A DNA stretch of 64,000 bases from Gemmiger formicilis (GCF_024462815.1 NZ_JANGCG010000002.1:124001-188000), one strand, 5' to 3'. Shown: positions 22,478-32,341, numbered from the stretch's first letter. Notes: generated by a model not told the origin, from the letters alone. A program made the numbers and translations.

Positions 22478-24163
22478 TTACTCCACAGAAATCATATAGT
22501 AGTAAACGGGCTGGCCGCCGCTGATGTGGCTGACCTCGACACTGCTGCCGCACTTGGTGCGCACCAGCTCGGTGGTCTTTTCGGCGTCCTCGTCGCTGAC
22601 GTCGCAGCCGGAAATGACCGTAATGAACTGGGTGTCCTTCTTCTTCATGGAACGGGCCAGACGGTAGGTCATCTTGACCAGATCGGTGCCGGTGGCCACA
22701 ATTTTGCCGTTCTCCAGCGCCATGATCTCGCCCTTCCGGATGGGCTTGCCGTCAAACTCGCTGTCGCGGGCGGCATAGGTAATCAGGCCGGTGCTGACGC
22801 GGTCTGCAGCCTGCATCATGGCAACGGCGTTCTCCTCCGGCTTGAGGTCGGGGTCGAAATTCAGCATAGCGGTCATGCCCTGCGGCACGGTGCGGGTGGG
22901 CAGCACGATGACCTTGCGGTCGGCTAGCTTCTGCGCCTGCTCGGACGCCATAATGATGTTTTTGTTGTTGGGCAGCACCAGCACGGTCTTGGCGGGCACG
23001 CTCTGCACAGCCGCCAGAATATCCTCGGTGGAGGGGTTCATCGTCTGGCCGCCGCTGACAACCGCGTCCACGCCCAAATCGCCGAACACAGCCTTCAGGC
23101 CCTCACCGGCGGCCACGGCCACAAAGCCGTACTCGCGCTCGGGGTCGACGGCGGCGTAGGTGAACTCGCTGGTCTTGTTCTCCTCGGCCTCGGCCTGTTT
23201 TTCCAGACCCTTGGCCTGCTTCTGGCGGGCCAGGAACTGCTCATGCATATTCTCAATCTTGAAGTTGGTCAGGTAGCCGTACTTGATGGCCTCGCTCAGC
23301 ATCATGCCGGGGTCGGAGGTGTGCACGTGGCAGTTGGCCACATCGTCATCCTCAATGACCACAACGGAATCGCCGTTGGACTCCAGGAAGGCGCGCAGGC
23401 GGGTCACGCTGGCACCCTCGTCCTTATGCAGCAGGAACTGGGTGCAGTAGCCGTTCTTGATATCCTCCACCTTCATCAGGTCATCGGTAAAGACGCCCTT
23501 GCCGGCGGCCTCGCTGGATACCTTGGGCTTGGCGGCAACCTCGGCACCGGCGATAATCTCGCCGCCGTCAAAGACCTGCTTCATGCCCTCAAAAATCAGC
23601 ATAATGCCCTGACCGCCCGCGTCCACAACGCCGGCCTTCTTCAGCACAGGCAGCAGATTCGGGGTATCGTCCAGCGCGGCCTGACCGGCCTGCAGGGTGG
23701 CGTCCCACATGGCGGGAACGTCCATCTCGGTGCACTCGGCGGCCTTCTCGGCGGCAAGGCGGGAGACGGTCAGGATGGTGCCCTCGGTGGGCTTCATGAC
23801 GGCCTTGTAGGCGGCCTCCACACCCTGCTGCAGTGCAGCGGCCAAATCGGCGGAGGAAGCCTCGGTCTTGTCCTTCAGCGCCTTGGAGAAGCCGCGGAAC
23901 AGCAGGCTGGTGATAACGCCGGAGTTGCCGCGGGCACCGCGCAGCATGGCGGAGGCAGCGGTCTTGCTGGCCTCGGCCACGGTGCAGGTGTCGGGCATAG
24001 CCTCCAGCTCAGCGCGGGCCGCGCCGATGGTCATGCTCATGTTCGTGCCGGTATCGCCGTCCGGAACAGGGAAAACGTTCAGCTCATCCACGCGGGTGCG
24101 CTGGTTGGCAATGTTGTTGGCGCCGGAAAGAATGGCGTCGCGCAGGGTCTGGCCAGTAATCAT
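22478..24163 (-). CDS. fakA: FakA-like fatty acid kinase (DAK2 domain, YloV family)
   Basis: 561 residues. N-terminal DAK2/DhaL nucleotide-binding domain (ELNVFPVPDGDTGTNMSMT, RGARGNSGVI, GTILTV, VVDAGGQG), then a middle domain with CHVHTSDPG and a C-terminal DegV-like half ending GQPVYYYMISVE. In Firmicutes FakA phosphorylates fatty acids carried by FakB proteins for phospholipid synthesis. No fakB is in the window. GAGGTG precedes the ATG. It pairs with the asp23 gene upstream, as commonly seen. Confidence 0.9.
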   Translation of the reverse strand: MITGQTLRDAILSGANNIANQRTRVDELNVFPVPDGDTGTNMSMTIGAARAELEAMPDTCTVAEASKTAASAMLRGARGNSGVITSLLFRGFSKALKDKTEASSADLAAALQQGVEAAYKAVMKPTEGTILTVSRLAAEKAAECTEMDVPAMWDATLQAGQAALDDTPNLLPVLKKAGVVDAGGQGIMLIFEGMKQVFDGGEIIAGAEVAAKPKVSSEAAGKGVFTDDLMKVEDIKNGYCTQFLLHKDEGASVTRLRAFLESNGDSVVVIEDDDVANCHVHTSDPGMMLSEAIKYGYLTNFKIENMHEQFLARQKQAKGLEKQAEAEENKTSEFTYAAVDPEREYGFVAVAAGEGLKAVFGDLGVDAVVSGGQTMNPSTEDILAAVQSVPAKTVLVLPNNKNIIMASEQAQKLADRKVIVLPTRTVPQGMTAMLNFDPDLKPEENAVAMMQAADRVSTGLITYAARDSEFDGKPIRKGEIMALENGKIVATGTDLVKMTYRLARSMKKKDTQFITVISGCDVSDEDAEKTTELVRTKCGSSVEVSHISGGQPVYYYMISVE

Positions 24164-24195
24164 GGTTTTGTTACACCTCATATTTTCTGGGTCGT

Positions 24196-24549
24196 TCAGT
24201 CGGCAATGACATCGTCCACATATACATCAATGCGGGCGACCTTCAGGCCGGTGGCAAGTTCAACTTCGTCTTTGACGCGGTGGGTAATGCTTTGGGTAAT
24301 GGTAGAAATGTTCAGACCAAAGCCCACCTTGATGTGCAGGGCGATGACCAGCTTGCCACCCTCCTGGGTGACGGTGACGCCCTTCGGCGGCAGGCTGCCG
24401 GTGCGCAGTGCGCTGCGCACAACGCTTTCGGCCGGGGCCTGCCCCATAGCGGCAATGCCATAACACTGCTTGGCGGCCTGCTCCACCAGACCGGAGAAGT
24501 AGTCGTTTGTCAGGGAAATATGTCCATAGGGATTGACCTTGGTGATCAT
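24196..24549 (-). CDS. Asp23/Gls24 family protein (YloU-like)
   Basis: 117 residues of the Asp23 envelope-stress family: ITKVNPYGHISLTNDYFSGLVEQAA, GVTVTQEGGKLVIALHIKVGFGLNI, and VARIDVYVDDV. The small alpha/beta domain is often encoded next to fakA. Role unclear; relatives associate with the membrane or alkaline stress response. AAGGAGG is placed ideally before the ATG. A TATAAT box is near 24610-24615 on the minus strand. Confidence 0.9.
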   Translation of the reverse strand: MITKVNPYGHISLTNDYFSGLVEQAAKQCYGIAAMGQAPAESVVRSALRTGSLPPKGVTVTQEGGKLVIALHIKVGFGLNISTITQSITHRVKDEVELATGLKVARIDVYVDDVIAD

Positions 24550-24767
24550 CTGCAATCCTCCTTTTCGGGGTTAGCTGCGGCTAAACACACAGCTGTACAA
24601 TATGAATCATACCCTATTATACACCAATTTTTCCCGCTTGAACAGGCCATTTGAGAGAAATTTATTTTGGCGTGCGGATTTAACATTCCATTCACAAAGT
24701 TTACATCACAAGCGTATATACTGGATAAAGAAGTATGACAACACTACCAAAGGAGTGCAGTGGAAGC

Positions 24768-25214
24768 ATGAACCTTTTGTTCTTTTTGACACCGAAGCAG
24801 GATGTCCTGTACATCTATGAGGACTTTACCCTGCGCCAGACCCTGGAAAAATGGTCGAACCAGCGCTACGCCACGATTCCGGTGCTCAAGCGCAATGGGG
24901 AGTATGTCGGCAGCATCACCGAGGGCGACATTCTATGGGGTATGAAAAATCTGCATGGTCTTGACCTTGAAGCCAGCGAGGAAGTGCCCATCTCCAGCTT
25001 CCCCCGCCGCAGGGATTACAAGGCCGTGACCGTCACCACCGATATGCCCACGCTGCTCAAGGCGGCGGTGGACCAGAACTTTGTGCCGGTGGTGGATGAC
25101 CGCAATGTGTTTATCGGTATGGTGCGCCGTACCGTCCTGCTGCGGGAGCTGTACGATAAATACACAACCCTGCCCGCAGACAAGCGCTACCGGGCCAATA
25201 ACGCGCCGATGTGA
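24768..25214 (+). CDS. Protein with two CBS domains
   Basis: 148 residues made almost only of a CBS pair: TLRQTLEKWSNQRYATIPVLKRNGEYVGSITEGDILWGM for the first, and MPTLLKAAVDQNFVPVVDDRNVFIGMVRRTVLLREL for the second. CBS pairs bind adenine nucleotides and act as sensors. No DNA-binding or enzymatic domain is attached, so it would act through a partner. AAAGGAG is 12 bases before the ATG. It is divergent from asp23-fakA. Confidence 0.87.
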   Translation: MNLLFFLTPKQDVLYIYEDFTLRQTLEKWSNQRYATIPVLKRNGEYVGSITEGDILWGMKNLHGLDLEASEEVPISSFPRRRDYKAVTVTTDMPTLLKAAVDQNFVPVVDDRNVFIGMVRRTVLLRELYDKYTTLPADKRYRANNAPM

Positions 25215-25218
25215 GCCC

Positions 25219-25247
25219 TTGCAATTTTCCGCGGGACGCGGTATAAT
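25219..25247 (+). promoter_or_regulatory. Promoter before the C26 peptidase gene
   Basis: TTGCAA (25219-25224), 17 bases, TATAAT (25242-25247). The predicted start of transcription lies only about 5 bases before a terminator-like hairpin. Confidence 0.6.
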
Positions 25248-25258
25248 CACGGTAACAG

Positions 25259-25290
25259 ACAGAGAAGTCGCACAGGGCTTCTCTGTTTTT
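25259..25290 (+). terminator. Terminator hairpin between the CBS gene and the peptidase gene
   Basis: Perfect 9-bp stem ACAGAGAAG (25259-25267) with CTTCTCTGT (25278-25286) followed by TTTTTGCTTTT. It ends the CBS transcript but is also downstream of the promoter at 25219-25247. Confidence 0.78.
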
Positions 25291-25320
25291 GCTTTTATTT
25301 GTAAAAGGAGTGCAGGAGCC

Positions 25321-26022
25321 ATGAAGCAACCATTGATTGGAATTGTGCCGCTGGTGGACGCGGCAAGGGAAAGCTATTGGATGCTGCCCGGCTATATGCG
25401 GGGCGTGGAGCAGGCGGGCGGCGTGCCGGTGATGCTGCCGCTGACGGACGATGCCGCCGTGCTGCAGAAGCTGGCGGACAGTTGCGACGGCCTGCTTCTG
25501 ACAGGCGGGCAGGACGTCTCCCCTGCCCTATACGGTGCAGAACCAACACCGCAGTGCGGCAAGACCTGCCCGGAGCGCGACCGGATGGAGGCACCGCTAC
25601 TGGACAGGATGCTGGCGCAGGATAAGCCGGTACTGGGCATCTGCCGCGGCATCCAGTTCCTGAACGTGCATCTGGGCGGTACGCTCTATCAGGACCTGCC
25701 CACAGAGCATCCGTCCGGGGTGAACCACCACCAGCAGCACCCCTACGATGCGCCGGTGCACGCCGTGACGCTGACGCCGGGCAGCCCGCTGCAGCAGCTG
25801 CTGGGGCAGCAGACGCTGGCGGTCAACAGCCTGCACCATCAGGCCATCCGGGCGCTTGCGCCGGGTCTGGCGGCAATGGCCGTGTCGGAGGATGGACTGG
25901 TGGAGGCTGTCTGCCTGCCCGGAAAGAAATTTGTCTGGGCCGTGCAGTGGCACCCGGAGTTCTCGTTTGCCGTAAACGAGAACAGCCGAAAGATATTCCG
26001 GCAGTTTGTGGCAAGCTGCTGA
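25321..26022 (+). CDS. Class I amidotransferase-like peptidase C26 (gamma-glutamyl hydrolase family)
   Basis: 233 residues. Nucleophile Cys108 in PVLGICRGIQFLNVHLGG and His211/Glu213 in WAVQWHPEFS form the triad. LLLTGGQDVSPALYG near residues 58-72 is typical of PuuD-like gamma-glutamyl-GABA hydrolases. The true substrate is unknown; alternatives are other gamma-glutamyl amides. AAAGGAG precedes the ATG. It is monocistronic, closed by a strong hairpin. Confidence 0.87.
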   Translation: MKQPLIGIVPLVDAARESYWMLPGYMRGVEQAGGVPVMLPLTDDAAVLQKLADSCDGLLLTGGQDVSPALYGAEPTPQCGKTCPERDRMEAPLLDRMLAQDKPVLGICRGIQFLNVHLGGTLYQDLPTEHPSGVNHHQQHPYDAPVHAVTLTPGSPLQQLLGQQTLAVNSLHHQAIRALAPGLAAMAVSEDGLVEAVCLPGKKFVWAVQWHPEFSFAVNENSRKIFRQFVASC

Positions 26023-26027
26023 AAAAA

Positions 26028-26065
26028 GCCCCCTGCGATGCAACGTGAACCGCATCGCAGGGGGC
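26028..26065. terminator. Bidirectional terminator between the peptidase gene and the GLUG protein gene
   Basis: Perfect 14-bp stem (26028-26041 with 26052-26065), ten-base loop. On the minus strand six T follow; on the plus strand TTGCTATTTATT follows. It separates two convergent genes. Confidence 0.88.
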
Positions 26066-26072
26066 TTGCTAT

Positions 26073-29000
26073 TTATTCTGCCTTCTCAGCAGTCTTTTTT
26101 GTCTTTTTCTTTTTGCGCTTTTTCCGCAGTACAAGCAGCAGCACCAGCAGCACGGCTGCACCGCCGCAGGCGGCGGCAGTCAGCGGGGTTGTGTTGGCGG
26201 GAAGCTGCACGGCGGCAAAGGCCGTTGTGCCTGCGGGGGCGGTGCAGGTCAGATAGCTGCCGTCAACGCTCGTCTCGGCCTGCTGCCAGCCGGCATCGGT
26301 TTTGATCCACAGCACGGTGTTGTCCGTCGTTTCCGGCGGCATATAGCGCAGCGTGTGGCCTGTGTCGGCGGGCAGTTCAAGGCCCCACGCCTCCACCAGC
26401 GTACCGGCGGCTGCGGGCGCATCGTCAATTTCGTGCAGCATCAGCTCATCGGTGGTGTCAAAGCTGCCCTCCACCAGCACAATGGGGCGGTCATCGCGCT
26501 TTTCCTGGCTCTGGCGCACAGTGTTCATATCCTTGTACTCGGCATGGATGGTGGTGTCAAAGGTCAGGTTGGTCAAATCCACGTCCTCCCACTGGCCGTA
26601 CTGGCCGGCATGGTACGGAACCGGCGGCAGCTGGTCAGCCGGGAAATCACTGCCGTAGGGGATGTAATACAGCTGAATCAGCGATTCCTCTTCGGTCACA
26701 AAGCGGACGCAGAGGTTTGAGAAGTCACTGGGCAGATTCTCCTGCGCGATGAAATCCTCAAAGCTCAGCGGCTCGGCAATGCCCTTGTAGCTGACATTGT
26801 CCACACCGGCCACGCCCTCGTCCACGAAGGTGTTGCCGGTCACGCTGCCGTCCAGCGGGTCATCCACCGTACCGGCAATCGCGCCCAGCTGTTCGCTGCC
26901 GGTGTCGATGATGACCATGGCGCGGCAGTTTTCAATCGTTGTGCCGCTGCCGGCAATGCCGCCTACCTGCTTGGCACCGGACAGGCGGCACTTGGCGTAG
27001 CTTTCGCGGATGGTGGACTTGCTGACACCGGCCACACCGCCCACGGCGGTGGCGTCCTCGGCGTCCAGCGTGCCAAAGCCGCGGCAGTCAATGACAGAGC
27101 CCATCTCGGCATCGCCGACAATACCGCCTGCGTTCTGCTTCTTGGCGGTGACGGTGCCGTAGTTTGTGCAGTCGCGGGCTACAACGCGGGTCTTGAAGGT
27201 GAAATTCAGCGACTCGCTGCCCACTGATGTGTAATCATCCTCGGGGTCAAGGTCATTTTCGCGGGCCATGGCACCGGCAATGCCGCCTGCGTTGATGTCG
27301 GCGTTGACAACACCGCTGTTGATGCAGTTGGTGACCTTGGCCTCCACGTCCTCGTCCGTGTCCTCGTCCGAGATATCGTTCACAACATCGTCGGGGTTGG
27401 TCACGTTGTCACCGGCACCGGAAAGCGTATCGCCAATCTTGCGAATCTGGTTGGAGATGGCCTTTATATCGTTGACCAGCGCCTGCGTGTTGTTGCTGGC
27501 GTTGTTGTTCAGGGTGGTGACAATATCGCCCATATGGGTCAGGTTGCTGCTCAGGTCATTGCGGCTGGCTGTGATGGCGTCCCGGTTGGACAGCTCCACG
27601 GACGGAATCTTCACGTCCACGCTGTCGGGCATGGCGTTCACAACATTATCCACAATTTCCTGGCCGTAATCGCGGTTATCCGGCTCGTGCACAATGTAGC
27701 CGCCATCGTTCTGATTGGGGTCGATGGTGATGCCGTCCGGGTCGGGCTGGCCGTGCGCGGTGCGCTCGGCGTCCTCCTCAGACTGGGCGGAGGGGGTGTC
27801 TGCGGTGCTCTCTGCGGCGGGCTCGGCATTCTCCGCAGCAGGCTCGGCAGCAGGCTCGGTCTGTACCGGCTCCTGTGCGGGGGCCTCGGCGGCCGCGCTG
27901 CCGGTGTCAATGTTCCCGCTATCTACGGTGTAGGTATCATCATCACTGTTGTCATCTCGGCTGGAAATGCCGCCGGTCGAGAAGATGGGGTCAACAATCG
28001 CGCCATCGGGATATTCCGTGGCGTTCGGGTCCTCCGAATCGCCGGTGGAATCCTTGAGGTTCTGCTTGAACTGCGTCAAATCCGTTTTGACGGTCTGGGT
28101 GCCCATGGTAAGGCCGTCCTCGGTCTGGTTCAGCAGGTTTTCAATCGCGTTGCGGGAGCTGGTCACGCTGTCCTTCAGCGCGTTCAGCTGGTTGGTAAGA
28201 TCATCGCTGGCGGCGCTGGCATCGTCGCAGGCGCGGTTGACCAGCGTCTGCAGGGTGCTCATCTCGTCACCCAGCTTCTGCAGGGTGTCCTGCGTGAATT
28301 CCAGCGTGCTGCTGGGCTCCATCTGGCCGACAATGCCGCCGGCCTCCTTGCGGGCATAGATGGTACCGTAGTTGACGCAGCCCTCAACGTAGCCGGTCTG
28401 GCTGCCCGCAATGCCGCCTACGTTGTAGCCCATGTGCTGGTAGCCCACGGTGCCGCGGTTCATGCAGGCGCGGATAACGCCGCCGGACTGGCCCGCAATG
28501 CCGCCGATGTCGGTAATATCGGCCGCGTTCTCGGTGCCGATGAGGTCATTCAGCGTCAGCGCCGACAGGTCAATGTCATTCTGCTCCACCGTTGTGTTGA
28601 CGTTGGCGGAGTTGGTGCAGTTGGCAATAATGCCGTGGTTTTCACCGGCAATGCCGCCGATGAAGTGCGCGCCGTAGACGCTGCCGGTGGTGGCGCAGTT
28701 GTCAATCACGCCGGAGGCAAGGTTTGTACCGGCAATGCCGCCCACCACGGACGCGCCGGAGGAAACGCCCTCAAACCGGCAGTTGTGCAGGGTGCCTGCG
28801 TTGCTGCCCGCAACGCCGCCCACGGTAGAACGGCTGCCGGTGGGCATGGCGCGACCGCGGATGACCAGATCCCGGACGTTGGCATCCTTCTGCACATAGC
28901 GGAAGAAGCCGACAACCGAGCCGTCCCCCACAAGACTCAGGCCGGAAACCGTGTGGCCTTGCCCCTCAAACACGCCGCTGAAGGACGGTATGCCGGTAAA

Positions 29001-29246
29001 GCCGCTGCCGGTCAGCTCCAGGTCGGTGTCCAGCACAACGGTGCGGTTCGCGCTCCAGCTGTCAAGGCGGCAGTAGTCCGCCAGCTGCAGCAGCTCCTCC
29101 ACCGTGCCGATGTGGTAAGTCTCCTTCTCCTCGGCGGTGTCGGTGCCCTCCCCTTCCGCAAAGACCGGCAGGGTCAGCGCAAGGACAAGGCAGAGCGCCA
29201 GCAGCGCGGCCCAGAGGCGGCGCATCATGTCAGAAATACGGTTCAT
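26073..29246 (-). CDS. Large GLUG-repeat surface protein with C-terminal membrane anchor
   Basis: 1057 residues. A signal peptide (hydrophobic LLALCLVLALTLPVFA) leads to many GLUG-type repeats such as VGGVAGSNAGTLHNC, VGGIAGTNLASGVIDNC and IGGIAGENHG in residues about 140-320 and 680-830. Between them are a heptad-rich helix (about 330-410 and 560-650) and an Ala/Glu/Pro/Gln-rich acidic stretch. The end has a membrane helix ([15 protein letters not shown]) and a Lys/Arg-rich tail. The ATG overlaps the MMPL transporter stop (ATGA). Probably surface-displayed and membrane-held; ligand unknown. Confidence 0.85.
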   Translation of the reverse strand: MNRISDMMRRLWAALLALCLVLALTLPVFAEGEGTDTAEEKETYHIGTVEELLQLADYCRLDSWSANRTVVLDTDLELTGSGFTGIPSFSGVFEGQGHTVSGLSLVGDGSVVGFFRYVQKDANVRDLVIRGRAMPTGSRSTVGGVAGSNAGTLHNCRFEGVSSGASVVGGIAGTNLASGVIDNCATTGSVYGAHFIGGIAGENHGIIANCTNSANVNTTVEQNDIDLSALTLNDLIGTENAADITDIGGIAGQSGGVIRACMNRGTVGYQHMGYNVGGIAGSQTGYVEGCVNYGTIYARKEAGGIVGQMEPSSTLEFTQDTLQKLGDEMSTLQTLVNRACDDASAASDDLTNQLNALKDSVTSSRNAIENLLNQTEDGLTMGTQTVKTDLTQFKQNLKDSTGDSEDPNATEYPDGAIVDPIFSTGGISSRDDNSDDDTYTVDSGNIDTGSAAAEAPAQEPVQTEPAAEPAAENAEPAAESTADTPSAQSEEDAERTAHGQPDPDGITIDPNQNDGGYIVHEPDNRDYGQEIVDNVVNAMPDSVDVKIPSVELSNRDAITASRNDLSSNLTHMGDIVTTLNNNASNNTQALVNDIKAISNQIRKIGDTLSGAGDNVTNPDDVVNDISDEDTDEDVEAKVTNCINSGVVNADINAGGIAGAMARENDLDPEDDYTSVGSESLNFTFKTRVVARDCTNYGTVTAKKQNAGGIVGDAEMGSVIDCRGFGTLDAEDATAVGGVAGVSKSTIRESYAKCRLSGAKQVGGIAGSGTTIENCRAMVIIDTGSEQLGAIAGTVDDPLDGSVTGNTFVDEGVAGVDNVSYKGIAEPLSFEDFIAQENLPSDFSNLCVRFVTEEESLIQLYYIPYGSDFPADQLPPVPYHAGQYGQWEDVDLTNLTFDTTIHAEYKDMNTVRQSQEKRDDRPIVLVEGSFDTTDELMLHEIDDAPAAAGTLVEAWGLELPADTGHTLRYMPPETTDNTVLWIKTDAGWQQAETSVDGSYLTCTAPAGTTAFAAVQLPANTTPLTAAACGGAAVLLVLLLVLRKKRKKKKTKKTAEKAE

Positions 29247-31738
29247 TCTGCGTCGCCTCCCTTCGCGCCGCTGTCAGGTGTTTCGCCGGAGGTTTCCTCC
29301 GACTCGTGGATGTTTCCCTCGGCAAGATACATATCGGGCTTGTCGACCTCAAATTCTGTGCCGGTGGCAATGTTGGCGCTGAACTGGCCGTGCAGCACAC
29401 CCTTGATGTCCGCATCCACAACACCGTTGATGTAACCGCGGACGCGGCCGTTGACGTGCATTGTGCCGCTGGCCGTGCGGGTCATACCGGAAACGCCCTT
29501 CATCTCAAAGCTGGTGCGCTCGATGATGGTATCGCCCAGAATCAGAATCTGCGGCAGGACGAACAGAACCAGAATGATGGAAACGATGGTGCCGCGGCCC
29601 AGGCAGGTACCGATGGCGGCGATAACCGGGTTGGTGGTCAGCACGCTGATCAGGATACCGGCAGAAGCCAGAATCGAGCCGGAGGTGAAGATGGTCGGGA
29701 AAGACTCATTCAGCGCGGCAACAATGGCCTCTTTCGGGCGCATGACCTTCTTCAGGTCGGTGTAGTGGCTCGAGATAACGATGGCGTAGTCGATGTTGGC
29801 GCCCATCTGAATCGAGTTGACAATCAGGTAGCCCAGGAAGTACAGCGGCTCACCCTGCAAATACGGCACCGAGAAGTTAATCCAGATACTGCCCTGAATG
29901 ACGATGATAAGCAGCACCGGCAGACCGGCCGACTTGAAGGTGAACAGCAGAACCAGAATGACGAACAGCGCGGAAAGTACACTGATCAGCAGGTTGTCCT
30001 CGCCGAAGGAGCTGGACAAATCCATAGCGCTGGTGGTGTTGCCGACCACGTAGAAGGAATCCGAATCATAGTATTTGCCGATGATATCGTGCATTTTGTC
30101 CACGAAGGCAAAGGTCTCGTCCGTCTCCTCGGGCAGATTCAGATAGACGACCAGACGGCTGTACTGGTCATTCTGCAGCTGCTTGGCGGCCTCGTCCAGC
30201 TGGTCAAACAAATCGTCCAGCGTGTCCTGTACATCGCCCGAAAGGGTGATGTTGCCATCGTGCATTTCCTGCTCCAAAAAGCGGAACATATCGTACAGCG
30301 GTACTTTATAATCGTCCAGACCGTTGATAATCTCGCCGTATTCATCGTGGTCCACGGCGTAGGCACCGTACAGCGCCTTCGAGACCTCGTAGTCCAGCCC
30401 GGCCAGCTCTGCCAGCTGGCGCGGGGTCAGGGCGTCGGTCAGCACATAGCCGTCCATCGCCTCAATGTTGGCCAGACCCATCGTGGACTTGACCTCGGCG
30501 CAGCTGTCCAGCTCGTCAAGGATTTTTCCCTCGGCCTCATAATCGCCGGAGGGCACAATGACGGCCACCATATTGCTGGAGCCGAAGGTGTTCTTGATTT
30601 TCTGGTAGGCAATCTGGCGCTCGCTCTGCTTGGCGGTGACCAGATCGGTGTAGGTGTAGCAGTAGGGGCACAGGTTGGCAAAGACGGCCGCCGCCACGAT
30701 GACTACACCGAAAATCGGCGGGATGATAAAGCGGGTCTTGATGTCGAACTTGCCGACGGCGGTAATCTTGGGAATCAGGTTCTTGTGGCGGGTCTTGTCG
30801 ATCAGCTTGCTGAACAGCACCAGCAGGCCGGGCATCAGCGTAAAGACGCAGAGCATACTGAACAGGATAGCCTTAATCAGAACGGTGGCCAGATCGCGGC
30901 CGATGCCGAAGTGCATAAAGGCCAGCGCGGCCAGACCGCTGATGGTGGTCAAAGACGAGGAGGAAATCTCCGGGATGGCCTTGGAAAGCGCGGCAATGCA
31001 GGCCTCGCGGGTGGGCAGCGTCTCGTGCTCATCGCTGAAGCGGTGGCACAGAATGATGGCGTAGTCAATGGCCAGCGCCAGCTGCAAGATGACCGTGACC
31101 GAGTTGGAAATGAAGCTGATGGTGCCGCACAGGAAGTTGGTGCCCATATTCAGCAGCGCGGCGGCACCGAAGGTCATAATCAGAACCGGAACCTCCGCGT
31201 AGGAGCGCGAGGTCAGCGTCAGCACCACCACGATGATGACCGCCGCAATGATGACGATGACCAGCATCTCGCTCTGCAAATCGGCAGAGGAATCATAGCC
31301 GACCTCGGAATAAATCGAAGTATCGTACTTGCCCTCCAGATCGTCGCGTATCTCCTGCAGGGCGTTCTCGGCGCGCTCGTCCCCTACCTCGGCGTCAAAG
31401 CTGACCGCAAACAGGGCCGAGGCATTGGTGTAGTGCTCGGCGGTATCGTCAAACTCCACGCCGGAGACACCCTCAATGTCCTCCATCTGCTTCTGGATTT
31501 CAAGGGCGGTGTCATAGGTGATGTTGGAAACCATAACGTTGGCCGTGCCGTAGGTGACAAAGTTGTCATTCATCACGGTCAGGCCCTGCCGGGTTTCCGT
31601 TGTGTCGGGCAGGTAGGTTGTAATATCGTTCTCAACCTTGACCCAGTCGGTGGCAATGGCGCTGAAAATCAGCGCAAATATGTATAAAAGGAAAAACAGA
31701 TTGCGCTTATCTACGATAAACGCCGCCAGCTTTTCCAT
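29243..31738 (-). CDS. MMPL/RND-superfamily transporter
   Basis: 831 residues with two repeated halves, each an outer loop domain flanked by six or so membrane helices: first cluster from about residue 150 to 300, second near 600-770. LALAIDYAIILCHRFSDEH and GANIDYAIVISSHYTDLKK are the paired proton-relay helices typical of MMPL proteins, which export lipids or peptides. The start is the ATG of MEKLAAFIVDKRN with AAAAGG seven bases upstream; TTG at 31768 and ATG at 31801 are alternatives. It is coupled to the GLUG protein. Confidence 0.9.
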   Translation of the reverse strand: MEKLAAFIVDKRNLFFLLYIFALIFSAIATDWVKVENDITTYLPDTTETRQGLTVMNDNFVTYGTANVMVSNITYDTALEIQKQMEDIEGVSGVEFDDTAEHYTNASALFAVSFDAEVGDERAENALQEIRDDLEGKYDTSIYSEVGYDSSADLQSEMLVIVIIAAVIIVVVLTLTSRSYAEVPVLIMTFGAAALLNMGTNFLCGTISFISNSVTVILQLALAIDYAIILCHRFSDEHETLPTREACIAALSKAIPEISSSSLTTISGLAALAFMHFGIGRDLATVLIKAILFSMLCVFTLMPGLLVLFSKLIDKTRHKNLIPKITAVGKFDIKTRFIIPPIFGVVIVAAAVFANLCPYCYTYTDLVTAKQSERQIAYQKIKNTFGSSNMVAVIVPSGDYEAEGKILDELDSCAEVKSTMGLANIEAMDGYVLTDALTPRQLAELAGLDYEVSKALYGAYAVDHDEYGEIINGLDDYKVPLYDMFRFLEQEMHDGNITLSGDVQDTLDDLFDQLDEAAKQLQNDQYSRLVVYLNLPEETDETFAFVDKMHDIIGKYYDSDSFYVVGNTTSAMDLSSSFGEDNLLISVLSALFVILVLLFTFKSAGLPVLLIIVIQGSIWINFSVPYLQGEPLYFLGYLIVNSIQMGANIDYAIVISSHYTDLKKVMRPKEAIVAALNESFPTIFTSGSILASAGILISVLTTNPVIAAIGTCLGRGTIVSIILVLFVLPQILILGDTIIERTSFEMKGVSGMTRTASGTMHVNGRVRGYINGVVDADIKGVLHGQFSANIATGTEFEVDKPDMYLAEGNIHESEETSGETPDSGAKGGDAE

Positions 31739-31907
31739 ACCGTTGCCTTTTGGCTTTTCGTTTTCCAAGGGTAGGAGCCTCACTTTCCCAATATAGTTCA
31801 TTACAGAAAGGATACATCATTATTATACGAAATACAAGCCCCGCACAACACGGTCAAACTTGGCGGAATGTACAAAGAATATGTGAAGCTTTTGTTAAGA
31901 TAAACAA

Positions 31908-31946
31908 ATAAAAAAACACCGTGCGGTGTAAAAACCACACGGTGTT
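31908..31946 (-). terminator. Terminator of the rplJ-rplL operon
   Basis: 12-bp stem (31935-31946 with 31915-31926, one mismatch) followed on the minus strand by a long T run. Classic strong terminator. Confidence 0.9.
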
Positions 31947-31966
31947 GAAAGCTATGGAAAGCTAAA

Positions 31967-32341
31967 TTACTTCAGCTCAACCTTAGCGCCGACCTCAGCC
32001 AGCTTCTTCTGGATGTCCTCAGCGTCAGCCTTGGAAGCCTGCTCCTTCAGCTTGGCGTTCGGGGTCTCAACCAGCTTCTTAGCCTCCATCAGGGAAGCGC
32101 CGGTCAGCTCCTTAACGGTCTTGATGACCTGCATCTTGTTAGCGCCAACGTCAGCCAGGATGACGTCAAACTCGGTCTTCTCCTCCTCAGCGGGAGCAGC
32201 AGCGCCGGCGGCAGCGGGAGCGGCAGCAGCAACAGCAGAAACGCCGAACTCCTCGCAGATGGTGTCAACGAGCTCTTTCAGCTCAAGAACAGTCATAGTC
32301 TTGACAGACTCGACAATGGCAGTGATCTTCTCAGAAGCCAT
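31967..32341 (-). CDS. rplL: 50S ribosomal protein L7/L12
   Basis: 124-residue stalk protein that recruits translation GTPases. N-terminal dimer domain ([22 protein letters not shown]), Ala-rich hinge (about residues 40-52), and C-terminal domain with [30 protein letters not shown] at eight bases. Stands 87 bases after rplJ. Confidence 0.98.
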   Translation of the reverse strand: MASEKITAIVESVKTMTVLELKELVDTICEEFGVSAVAAAAPAAAGAAAPAEEEKTEFDVILADVGANKMQVIKTVKELTGASLMEAKKLVETPNAKLKEQASKADAEDIQKKLAEVGAKVELK

